Assembly: GCA_016785225.1 (NCBI GenBank)
Contig: JAFBJZ010000669.1
Span: 434,001-498,000, forward strand
DNA: 64,000 bases
Direction: 5' to 3'
Source: Psettodes erumei
Lineage: Eukaryota; Chordata; Actinopteri; Pleuronectiformes; Psettodidae
Under the pieces are notes generated by a model that made no database searches, was not told the DNA's origin, and saw only the letters and a program-made list of their open reading frames with translations. Made by a program: the position numbers and the translations under genes. Below are positions 1 to 12,500 of the stretch, piece by piece (the stretch's first letter is position 1; each line of letters opens with the position of its first letter).

Positions 1-276
1 ACAAACAACACATTTTAGAACCCAACCTTCTACAAGCCAATCTGTTTTGCATCTCCATCATGCTTTTATTTGCACATTGTTGTCAGCGCTTTAGTTTGAA
101 TCTTGGTACATGCTGTTCTGACTCATTCTCCACACTCCCTTTTTTTGTGCAATGAAATGTTGCAAAACAGCCGAGGGTGCATGTTTTTTTTTTGTTACGA
201 AGCTTTTGCCACTTCCTTTTCAAATGACATGATTTGTACTCTAAAGGTGTCCCCTCTCTGGCTTTCTTCTCGGCAG
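1..276 (+). other. add3: end of add3 intron 1
   Basis: Sequence left of the first coding exon. It ends in a pyrimidine-rich tract and the acceptor CGGCAG (271-276). No coding segment is visible. The noncoding first exon and promoter must lie left of the window. Confidence 0.7.
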
Positions 277-334
277 GTGTGAGTCAGAGCGGCGGCCAAA
301 GAGCGAGTGAGCGAGCGAGAGAGGTGAAGCAGGC
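277..334 (+). other. add3: add3 5' UTR part of first coding exon
   Basis: Fifty-eight bases between the acceptor at 276 and the ATG at 335. It is purine-rich with GAGCGAGC repeats and contains no upstream ATG. Adducin genes usually start translation in the second exon, which agrees with this layout. Confidence 0.7.
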
Positions 335-529
335 ATGAGCGCCGACAACCATCAGGGGGTGGTGACCACGCCTCCTCCACCTGGCGGAGGGACCAAGGAG
401 CGCTACTTCGACCGGGTCAACGTCAATGATCCTGAGTACATCAGAAACAGGAACATGTCGCCGGACCTGCGGCAGGACTTCAACGTGCTGGAGCAGAAGA
501 AACGTGTGACGCAGATACTGCAGAGCCCC
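335..529 (+). CDS. add3: add3 coding exon 1 (residues 1-65)
   Basis: Begins with [16 protein letters not shown] and ends ...[11 protein letters not shown] at the donor CCC|GTAAG, phase 0. The PPPP stretch followed by KERYFDR and [19 protein letters not shown] is the conserved adducin N-terminus, and the details are closest to ADD3. The ATG is the first one after the acceptor and aligns with the family start. The open frame continues 17 codons into the intron, but that is not family sequence. Confidence 0.95.
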
Positions 530-3500
530 GTAAGTTGGAAAGGCAGAGATGGGAAGGCGTCCTATCCGGAGAATATTTATTGATACTGGCGTACAGAGAT
601 ACTGGGGGGGGGGGGGCGTTATCGAGAGGAAAACAAGACCAACAAAATGTTGCTCCATCACCTGCTCAAGTGGCCGTTGAAACTGTAATTAGCTGAAGCC
701 ACTGGGGTCGGTCATTTGTACCATACGTCGGGTCAATCTCCAACAACCATGACGGGTGGAAGGGACTGATCACGGAGGGTTTTCCCAAGAGCATGCTGAT
801 CACAGATCAGTTTTGTGGAAGGGAAAGGCTGCGTGGTGGTTGGCAGGATAACAGCATGGAAGCCTGGTGTTTTTAATCCGTCGATTGGCTCGGGCTTTTC
901 TGCATGGGTTGTGCATGTTCTGATCATGTCTGTGTTGGTTTTCTCTGAAAACGCTCCAGATTCTCTCAATGAACTAGGAGAAAACCCTTTTCCCTCTGCA
1001 CTTCTTTGGTCCTGCAGTGGTGCTTGTGTCCTGTCAACTGTATCTCAGTGTGCACTGGAATCGTTCAGAGCAGTACAAACAGTTAAATGAATGGACAGAG
1101 CTGTCAAAATTACAGAAGACAGAAGGAGAACTTGCTGCAAGCGCAGAACTTTTAACCTCACAAAGTGACAGTTTAGGTAATCGTCGGTTCCCATTTCGGT
1201 TATCATTCCCCACAAAAGGAAAAAAAAAAGCCACAGCAGTGAGTGCATCGCATGCGTTCGCGTTGCAACACTTGCCACGGAACCTCAGCAGTCAGCAGCC
1301 CACTAACACCCTAATATAACCACCACCAGCCACCACGCCCTCGCTCAGGCTCGCTGCCGACGCCCTCCAAGTGCCCTCCAGGCCAGCGGCTCTCGTGCTG
1401 GGTCAGGTTTTGCTGAAGTAAACAACTCTGTGAGCACTGGGTGAATTTCAGCCAACACAAGTAATATTGTAGTTTGATTTTCTTTCCCCGGAGCTCGAAA
1501 TTCTTGGGAATTACTGTCGCTCCACTTGCCAAATGTGATAGGGGCTTTGGAGGTACAGGTAGAGGTTTGAACTCATTTGAAGCCACACACACCATATTCA
1601 TGCAAAGGAATTACTATAAAGGTAAATCACGGGGAGTTTTTGCATCTTTGTTGTAGCCTTTTGTTGTTGTTGTCGTCGTTGACCGCAACGTGTGCCAGGA
1701 TCTGAATGTGTTGCAAAGATAACAGGGAGAAGTTCACAGAGAGCACCACCACACCGTGCGTGATCACGTCAGACTTCGCAGGAATTTGAACTTTATTGAA
1801 TAGTAATCCACACTTTTGGAGTGGTTTGGAGTGCGTTTGCATCCCCGTCAGGAAGTCAACACTTAACTCTGGCAATAGCAGTCAGAGACCAAGTCAAGCC
1901 CACGGGCTCACGTAAAGACGCCACGGTGTCGTCCTCGTCTCGCTGTTTGTATTGCGCCCTTTGAACAGTTGCATCACACCGAGTGGAGATTTTACAACAA
2001 GCCCCCTGGCTTTCAGTTCAGCCAGCACAGTATTAGGAATATTTACTCTGCACTATTGACACAAGGCTGGTCTGTGAAGTGCTCCTCGCTGTTGACAGTG
2101 GGATCTTACCTTCGGAGCTGCACTTGTCGTGTGAATCACTTTGATGGGATAAATACACTTCTGAGGGTTCTAGCAGTGGAGGATAAGGTTCTGGACGTCA
2201 CGATTGAATGTTCGTCACAAGTGGAAAGTGTGCGATTGATGCTGGGTAGTGGCTGCTGTGCGGCTCGACCCGACCTTTTTTTAGCTTTAAAAGTGATCCA
2301 CATTCTGCACATGCCCACTGCGGTTTTCTTGGCACGCTGCACTTTGTGGCAGATGTCTCAGAGGGCAAGAGCGCAGTGCTGCTGATGCAGGTTTCCACTT
2401 GATACTGTGTGTGTGTGTGATTAAGTACCACAAGTACAGTAGGGGGGGTCAAATGAGCAAGTATGTTTCAGGGCCCTGCTCTGCTGCAGCCTGCACGGCA
2501 CCGTGGAGCGCCTGGTATGTTCTGTGGTTGTGTCTGGCACAGCTGGCTCCAGTTTACTGTCTCCTTATCAGCAGCAGAGAGAGAGAGAGAGAGAATGAGC
2601 GATACAAAAGCAAACGACCTGAGTCCCACAACAATAGTGCAAAGCAAACAGACCTTTACCCTGCAAGCTGCAGTTCGTATCACGGTGCACAGGTAGCGTG
2701 CGTTCATCCCATGCCGCTGTGACGCTGTTTAGCTTTATCTTTAAATTCATCAACACTGATTCAATTGATATCTTATAGGAACATTTCATATTAAGTGACT
2801 ATGTATGCTGTGAAAGGTGTCACTCGTGCATGACAACCCTTTGAGATTCATCGCTCAAGTCCCCCTCAGCTCTGCTAAGCCTTGTAGTTAGCTTGTGGTT
2901 TTGGTTTTTATTCATCAGGGGGCCAGAATGACCTGTGATAACTGTTATTTCCGCTGACTGGACATCAGGAGTTACCCGGCAGCGGCTTCGTACGTAAACA
3001 TATTTCCACTCGATGTGGTTTTGAACGCGGGCCAATCAGCTCGCAGCCAGCAGGAACAGGTGGCTCCCTGCAGGGCCACAGGGTGTTTGCAGCCCTGGCG
3101 TCGTGACAGCCGGCCTCGTAGTGCCCGTTTACACATATTCAACCACAACAACAACAATGACAGGTGTGTGTCACCAGCTGGACGTGGACATCTGTCTTCG
3201 CCCAACAACCCCCCCATCTGTCTGTTATCATTTCTATTTCTTCCCCGCCCCTTCAGTCACAACAGCTCTCTAATGTTCTACTATGTCAAGAACAACAACA
3301 AAATGTGCATCACCAGCTGGATGTCCACACATGTGCTGCCCCCCCACCCCCCGTTTGTTTTGCTTCTAGTGTTATGGGACTAGTGGCGGGCTCCAGATTA
3401 CATGTTTTCCAGCGCTCAGATGGCAGGTTATATTTAACGTGGGACCAATATAGAGCAGGCGGGACTGAATCAACTGAGCTGACTTCATCCACTCGCCTCA

Positions 3501-6500
3501 TTCATGCAGCCATGTTTACCTTCAGAAGTCGAGGGCCGCAGATCAGCCTTAAACCCTCTCCGTGTCTTTTTTTTTATGATGCAGTCTCACCAGGCCACGC
3601 GGTCTCTTTTATAGAAACCAGAGCAGCAGGTGGTTTGTGAGGCACACTGAGGTGGTTTTCTGTTGCGTTTTATGTGCAAGAAGGAGCTCGGGCGCAGATT
3701 TATTCACTGCAACTCCAAGTCTCGTGATGTCACGCTGGGTAATTCATGATATTGATTTGTTAGTGTCACATTCCGCGGTGAAGCCGCTCTCTCATTCTCT
3801 ATAGCTTGCTGGGAACTGGTTTGCCATGCCTTTATTTGCCCCAAGAGTCAGCAGGTCAGAAGCTCTCAGACGCTCGAGATTAAATCACATGAAATTGAAT
3901 TTGAGCTGTACTTCCACACGCCGCTTCTATTTCCTGCATCTCCGCTCATCTCGGTCTCTCCCCTGCTATTCGGTTCTCTCCTCTCCTGCTCCAGCATGTG
4001 GCCCAGTTAGCTCATCACCGCCGAGCAGTGAATTTCCCTCGGCCTCATTTGCACTAGCCTTGTGGTTTATGGAGGAAGTGCACATTTTCTCCTCTTCCCT
4101 CCAACCAGCCAGAAACACAAGTGGATAATTTATGGCGCTTTGGCGGGCTCTGTCGAGAACCCCCTCGTGCGTGGCAAATGTCACGGGCGCTCTCCATTAT
4201 GTTTTCCGTTATTTGTTTTTTTTAAAGCCCCAAGAGCTAATTTGATACAACATTAGTGGTTGAACGCGCTCCAACTCCTTTTTAATACCACCGCCTTTCC
4301 TCTCAGAGCCGCGTCTTAACTTTTGCGTTTGCGCAACATCTCTCGGGTACCAAACTTAGCGAAACCTCCAGCGGTGGAGCAGCGTCCTCGGGATTAGAGG
4401 GCATCGTAGTGAGATGTTGCTAAATCCACTTTAGCTCATGTGCAACCTCAAAAGGACAGGCATAAATCAGAAGGCTCCCCCTTGAGAAAATAAATGTAAA
4501 GAAAGTTATACTCGCAACTGGGGATGTGCCAGTCCAATATGCAGGACCTCCTTAAGTGGGGGGTACCACAACGTCACCAATCCTTTTAAAATCCAGTGTC
4601 TGTGTCAAAATTCTTCCTGCCACTGTTAACATTCATTCATCCTTATTTTTGGTCAGTACTCAGCAGTAAAACACCGACTCTTGTATCGTCACACGGTATA
4701 TATACATGATGTACACAATCATACAATACTGTGTCATCTTTATATGCAGTCAATGATCCCCTGTGCTCAGCTTTTTCTGGCACTTTCTGTTGGGGGCGGG
4801 GGGCAAACACATCCCTCAAGAAAAAGGGCAGAGAGTTTCTGCTGAGCAGGGAGACGCTGCAGTCTGAGTCGGGGACCAATTTCACTGACGCACACTCCGA
4901 GGTTAGACGGGGGGAATCGATTGAAGTGGCGTGCTTGCAGGCAGGCGCTCTCCCTCTCTGTAACACTGTCACATGGGCAGCTTGAAAGAGCGCCATTGTG
5001 CCGGGGAGGCTGTGGTTGAAATTACAGGCCTCACCTGGCTTGCGTGCATTTTTGATAATATGTACGTGCATGATGGCCTTTTATCTTTTATGTGTGTGTA
5101 ATTCAAAATGTCTTTCCACACTATGTTTGAAGAGGTTTTTATTCAGACGGCTGAGATGAATCAAACCGATCACCAGGGCGCCTACGAATGGATGTCAGCA
5201 CCTTCCTGCAGGTGAACTGTGATGTGGTTTTGTAGGACTGAGAACGTAATCCCAACCCTGCTGCAGGAAATGACCCCAAAACACACTGCTCACGGTTATG
5301 AAAAAACAGAAGCTGACATTTGATATTTTGAAGCCAAAGCCTGGTTTAAACTTTATACCCAATGCCTGACTGTTGTTTTCAAGCCTTGCGTTTCCCATGC
5401 GAGCCCAATAAGAACTGCATTTTCTCCCTGCTGTAGTGAGTCAGACGAAACCATAGTGTAATTTCACATGACGCACAAGTGTGTCTGCCAGGTAACACTG
5501 GAGCCATCGGGAGTGACACACACAGTTCTTTGCTCAGGCCAAAAGAACAGATGCGTTGGATCAGCCAGCAAAGTCATAAAAAAAACCCATCTTCCTTTCC
5601 CACAGGATGACACGCAACGTGTCACCTGAATCTGCAACAATCGCTGCAGCAGAAACGAGGGAATCGCAGCAAAAGGAAACTTCTCCGGAAGTGCGATGAC
5701 ACAGGGTCCTGGACGACACGAGGAGTTTCCTGTTATAGTAGGGGAGCAGAGAAAAGTTCCTATTGTCCCTCAAAGAACATGAATCATGTGACCCAAAACA
5801 TGAAGTCATCGTGTGAAAAAGTATTTTTGTCCACCCTCCACCAAACAATGAAGTGACGATGAAGCCCTGATGTCATGTCCTTAACTGGAGCTGGTCTGCA
5901 GATCATGCCGAGGAATTGGACAAGCTCCAGTATTTCAGCGCAGTGCTTTCAAGACGTTGTGTTTCCATTTTGAAAGATTAGGTTGCAGAAACACTTCCTC
6001 ATTTCTCTGATTGGGTCACATTTTGCCCTCGAGCAAGTGGAGCTGCCTGCTCAGCCTGGTTGTCTGTGACTTTATTGGACGTCTGTGTTATTTTTTCACT
6101 CCAGAGGTGAAATGTACTCAAACTGTAACGATGCAAAATATTTTATTTTCCTTCTTCCTGTCTTTGGGCTGAAGTGCCAGCATGATTTTTAAAAAAAAAT
6201 AGGCTAGGAGGCACACCACAGCAGCTGAAAAGCACGCTCGACGTGTGATGTTATTTTTTCCTTGCTGCAGACGTGGGGGTTTTGCCTAAATATTCATGAT
6301 AGAATCCACTGTAGGCCCCCAGGATTAATCTGTTCATATGATGGGAATCAAATCCCCCCGCAGTCATAATCTTCTTCACACACAAACTGTAGAGCAGATA
6401 CTTGCTGGTGTGTTGTTGTTTCTTGAGGAGTGTGTTGTTATGCTCATGTGTTGGTGATTTTTTTTTTTTCATAGGTTTTCAGTCCAAGCTCTGCAAGGCT

Positions 6501-9500
6501 TTTAGCACCTTTCAGCTCATTGTTTTGGTTCAAAGTCTGGAGACTTTACTGTTTTTGGTTCTTGTTCACGGCTCTCATAGCTGTATACTTTACAGTCTAC
6601 AGTGATAAAGCTCTGACAACCTGACTGTACCAGCACCAAGCAACAGACAGATAAGGTTAGCAACCAGCTGATAAGCCAAATGGGGAATTTCACAAGTCAA
6701 CATTTTTTTCTCAGTAGTAAGTGAAGACTAAAAGACTGGGCTAAAATAGAGAGAATATTGGACTTAGATTCAACAGGTGGCTGGAAACATGACTCCAAGT
6801 GAATGAATGTTCCACTGGACGTGTCACTTGGCAACTGTCAGCTCCCATTGTTACTGTATTTACTGAAAAAATGATCACACAGTAATGCACAACACATCTG
6901 TGTCTGCGCTCCGGCTCCATTAAAACGGTGTCTCGGACACGGCGGCTCCAGTGTCGGGGTGACGGCACGACAGCCTCTGAAGCGCACACATCCAGGACAA
7001 CAACAGAAACTACTGTCAGACATCCGCAACAGGCCAGTTGCCGGGGCAACCTCGTCATTAGGGACGAAGGAATGTCTGGCCGGAGTTCAGAACCAGCGGC
7101 ACTCCGGGACTGTATGTGTTCTGATGCAGAGAAGGGTTGGGGGGTTGCTCCAGTTTGAACAAAACACCCCCACATCGGCACAACGAAACCACAGGCCCCA
7201 ACGCCATTAGCTTAATACTAATGGACTGTCCCACCGGGTGACTCGAGGGGGTGGGGACGTGGGGGGCAGAGACGAGGGGAAGTTAACTGTCAGATGTTTT
7301 TGTGCACAGCTCCATTGGGAATATGTCAACTGTTGCATAAGCAAGTAAAGGCACATTCGATGTTACCCCCATTAGATGAGTTATCATCACATGGGGGAAG
7401 GGGGCGGCGGCGGCGTCACGGCCTGTTTTCACTCTCACACCCTGCTGATTTCAAATTTCCACCAGGACTTTCAAGCGGACTCCCAGCCTGTCAGAAATCC
7501 ACAGTGAACTCTGGAAGTCATCGAAGTGAGGTTGAGTGACAGCCACAACCAGGTTTTTAATTCCTGAAAAATGGTTGTAGTGCCCGATAGAAGATGAAAA
7601 AGGTCGACCAGATGGGGAAACGTTCAGGAAAAAATTAGTCAACATACAGGAGTGGTCGAAACAAAAGGGAGTCTGAGTCAAATTATGTATACAGACCACA
7701 AGAAATAGAAAATCCCAAATGTCAAAAGAACGCACTCGATAGCTGACTCAGCTCTGGCAACACTCGAGTAATTTTTATGATCTAACTCAGTGAGTGTGTA
7801 AGAATTTGGTTAGTTTGCAGTAAGGACTTCATATCATGAGCACGTAAAAAATACACATTTCTACCTGGTTGCCAGGTTTTTGTTAAAATTTTATAAGCAG
7901 GAGATCATACATGGTTTATGACTCAATAAATACTACTATAAAACACTGTACAAGCTATGTTAAAGTTGAAGTTAACCATAGCAACAGTGTTTCTGCTTCA
8001 GGCTGTGTTGCCATTGAACTTTCACTGGGAAACAGACCAAACCATGTGTTAGCCGGCTTTGCAAACAGAGTTTAAAATACATAGACAGCATTTGTGGTGA
8101 ACGGACATGGACCCACCATAACAATACAGGCAACTAGATAGAGTTTCATCAGAGGAAACTCCAGATGAACAGCTTTTTTTTCCTCTATGAGAAAATCACG
8201 TGTTATCACTCACTTAGCTGAAGCACACGTGACACATTCATTAATGGGCTAATTAATGAAAATATTTGAGAATCGAAAATGCTTTTCGTGCTGAAATGAG
8301 ATCATGACAACGTTTCAAAAAGCTTTGACCGCAGCCGCACAGGTGCGCGCACGCAGGGTATGTCCAGTCCCGTTGTCTGTTTGGGTCTGCGTCTTGAAAA
8401 CCCTCTGCACCGGTCACAGCTTTAATGACATTAACGTAGAGAAAGGTGAGCGCTGCCCAGTGAGAGGTTAACAACCTTATTAAGAGTATAAGGAGCTATA
8501 GATACAGTACTACCTTTGCTGTCACCTGCCGCAGCCTTGGTCGGACTGGAGCAGTAGGAAGGTAACGCGTCGTCACACGGCCTTCAGCATCGTCGGAGTG
8601 AAAACGAAAGCATTAAATGTTGTGATGAGTGTTGCGCTTGATGTGATGTGATGCATCCAGCCGTGTGTGTCTGTGGTCTTGCGTTAGAGCACGTTAGCAT
8701 ACACTGTATTGTGTCTGTGGATTCAGATGACGAGTAAAGTCTGGAATGGAGGATTAGCCCCCACACACACACACTCACTCTCTCTTTCCCAGTCACTTCA
8801 AGTAGCCAATCAGAACACAGGCTGCGGGTTAGCCCGGCAGCCAGTCCTGACTCGGCTTCTTGCGTGGACGGCCTATCGCGGTCCGGCTTCACGGGGCCCT
8901 TTTACGATGATTCAGAGAGACACCTGAGCAGCGTGTCTAATCTGTGATTAACACCTCGCCCTCGTTCTTCCTTGCCCTTTTCCCACTCCTCCTGTCTCTC
9001 TACATGTTCCCACATCTTTTGGCCACTCATTTGTTTCAACATCATCTCTCTGTTCGCTCTCTTGAATATGGCTACAGTTCAAGAAAGTTCATATACCTGA
9101 AACTCCATTTTTAAACACGCAAATAATAGTTGCATGATATCGTTCATTTTCAGGCTCTGGAATATGCTTAGAAAATCATAAAAAGAATGGAAATGACCTC
9201 ATTGGTGTTGATCACTTTGCATTTAGGGTCATCTGAGGGTTACATTTCTAGTTTTAGAGACATTGCACTGTCTCAGTGGGGACGTTCTTTTCTCTGTCTC
9301 AACTCTTCCTCTCTTCTCTTCTCTTCTGTCCTAGGCCTTCAAAGAGGAGCTGGAGAGTCTGATCCAGGAGCAGCAACGGAAGGGGAACAACCCAACCGGG
9401 CTGCTGGCCCTAAGACAGATCGCTGACTTCTTCATGGCCAGCTCAGTGGCTGGTTTCAACACCTCCCCCCTCAGTGAGTGCATGCGGTGCTATGGTCCCT

Positions 9501-12500
9501 TACCCCAGGCAACCAGACACAAGCATTTAGCAGAAAAACACCCCCCTCGCCCAGGAGGCAGCCACTTTGAACAGTGCTGAAAAACAAAAACCCATCGCCA
9601 GTAGTAGAAGATCCATACCCAAACATAAGCTTTGTGCACTTCGGGGCATGAATGGCGTGGGACGACCCAGCCCAAGACTCCGGAAGAGCCGTGCATTTTT
9701 CCTCGAGGTTTTGATCCTTTGCGAATTCTGTCCAAGAGTCCATATGTGAAGTCTGCTTCCAATCAGAGCGCTGGAATGCACAACTAATGCTGAATTACAT
9801 GTCAAAGGCAATATAGTACTTCAGTTCAGCTCTTCCTTCAAATGGCCCCATAATGAGTAAGTCTAAGGAGGTGTGGCAGTAAACAACTTTTCAAAGGATG
9901 GAGCTACGTTAAAAACACCTCGATGTGTACATTAGACATCTGTTTGATGTGGAGCCAGATATGTCAGACACAGTACATCGTTAAAGAATAATCCAGATGT
10001 TGGACAGAGGTCTTTTAGAAGTTCCTGTGTAGCGTGAAAATGCTTGTGGAAAATAACAGAATTTCATGTTGGAAACCCGAACATAAAGCGGATAAATCTG
10101 CTGATTGCTTTTGTTTCTCATTTCAACGCTGCACCTCCCCATTTTTTTCTCAGGTCTGGGGATGGTCACTCCCATCAACGACATGTACGGAGTGGAGTCC
10201 ACCGCGATGGTGAAAGGCGAGAAGCTGGCGCGCTGTAAACTGGCCAGCCTCTACAGACTGGTGGACCTGTTCAGCTGGGCGCACTTCGCCAACTCCTACA
10301 TCACCGTAAGTCGCCACAGGAAGCACGCCGCTGGATCAGAGGAGGGGCTACACGCGTTTACAGTTGTGGTTTATGAAAGCAGTAAGAATAGATGTGATGT
10401 GCTGGGTGATTCAGTGATATTGTGTCAGCGTTCCCATGGTTCACTCATCGCTCGCTTTGATTTTGAACAGTATAGTTTCAACATCAGTTTAACAAGCGTC
10501 ATCCAAATTTTCACTCTGCAAAAAAAACAGCCTATCCTCACTTACGATAGCTGCCATTATGCTCCGGTCTGTTTAATTCCTTTACCGAAAAGTAATATAA
10601 CATATTCTGTTCTCAGGGCCGAGTCAGTAAAGAGCAGGACCACATCCTCATCATCCCCAGAGGACTGTCATTTGCCGAGGCATCTGCATCAAACCTGGTA
10701 AGAAAAACAAGCAGCTGCGACGCATCACCCACATGCTGTAGATATTTACTTATACACTCAGCCTCAAAAGAATGTAATTTATACCAGCAGCAAAACCAAA
10801 ACATTCGCAAATAAAGTGAAGCATTTTGCTTAAGTGGATGTAAATAGAATCATTTCATCTCAAGCTGATTTCAAGTTAAATTTGTAACATATGGAAGAAT
10901 CGGAGTAGGGGGGCTGAAGTTCTTCTTTAATGAAAATAAAACTGACATTTTTATTTAGTTTGAGTGTTGGTGCAGCTTCATTGAAACACAGAGAAATAAG
11001 ATATCCACACAGCGCCGAGACTATTTATAAATGGATTTTGAAGCTCAACTTTTAGATTTAGTTATAGCTTGGATCGACCGAAACAAACAAAATAATGGTT
11101 GGAAATTTCTTTGTGTCGTCGTCTGCGTGTCTTTGCCAGAAACACTCGACTTATTAAGGATTTTGGCCTTCGGTGGACAGGGCTAACGCTTTTCCACTTT
11201 GCTAAATCAGCTGTCTACTTGCCTCAATTTACTTCCTTGAATTGTGCAAAGGGGAAAGATAGTGGATAAGCCGCATGCCGGTCATCCGTATGGGCACAAA
11301 AGACGGCGTCTCTGCACATGTTCGGAGCCACTGGCTCCTCTCCTGTTGACATTAGTCTGACCTGAGCGTACCTCCTCTCTGCCTCTCCTCAAACATGTCA
11401 CCGAACACTGTGGGCGGTTCAGGTTGCTTTTCTTTCTCCTTTCAGTTCATAGAGCATGCACATCGTCACAACACTAAGCATGCCGTGCCAATAGATGTGT
11501 AATAATCTGCTGGCAACCCCATTTCCTCCTGCCTTACGTTCAAACTCCCTCGAATTCAGTCTCTATTTCCATCTGTTTGTCTGTTTTTCTCCTCTCCACT
11601 TTCTCTCTCTGGTTTCCATCCATTTTTTATTTTCATTTCTGCTCATTCCAGTGTATCAAGCTAAAAAAACTGAAATGATAAAAAATAATTAGGTTGCCTC
11701 ATTGTAGTAAACTGCATTTAACATTCCAATTTGTGGTTTAAACAAAAATAATTTAGGTCATAAATATTTTTAGAGACGTGACGTATTTGTTTTGACGCAA
11801 TTAAACCGATTTAAAATAACCAGCCAGTTCAGCGGTTTGGTTTCCATCAACAGAAAAATGCTTTAACATTAATATTATTCTGAAAAAAAAATTATTTTCC
11901 ACATTTAAATCATCAGTCAAGTTTGTGTGCTATAGAATATAGTCATGTGTAATTTGTCTCTTTTTTTGACTTTGGTACAGTCCATGAAATCAGAAAGATG
12001 GAAAAACTTTCAGTGACACTAAAAACAGACAACATCTTGCCAACTTGCCCCGTAGTCATAAATTCTCTGAATGTTCCTCATGTTTCTCATGGCTGCGGTT
12101 TGTTTGCGACTTAAGAAGCATTTTTTATTCTTATCTACTGAACTGAGCCACATAACTCCAACATAATTCACCCTTTATGTTTTGTGACAACGCGTAAGAT
12201 TACATGAAAGTCCAAAAACACACTTGAATCGTATCTCCTATCCTTTTCTCATTTCTGTCCTGTTTTTTTCACTTTGTTTGACTTCTCTCCTACTCCTCCA
12301 ACACCTGTGCAAACACACACACACACCTGTGTAATGTCGCAGCAGGTGTGGGTTGACAGAAGATGTAGTAGCCGTATCCTTGATGGGCACATAAATGTTA
12401 ATATAATCAAGTATATTAGTGTTGTAGTTGGTATAAAGTTTTATTATTAAATTATTTTAGTGCAGTTAGGTAGGTTAGCTAAAGCTAAAGCTAAGACATT

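Noticed and set aside
1969..2385. 138-codon plus-strand frame in add3 intron 2
   Set aside because: No recognisable domain or splice-site support; the minus strand is also open over part of it, as expected for GC-moderate intronic DNA.
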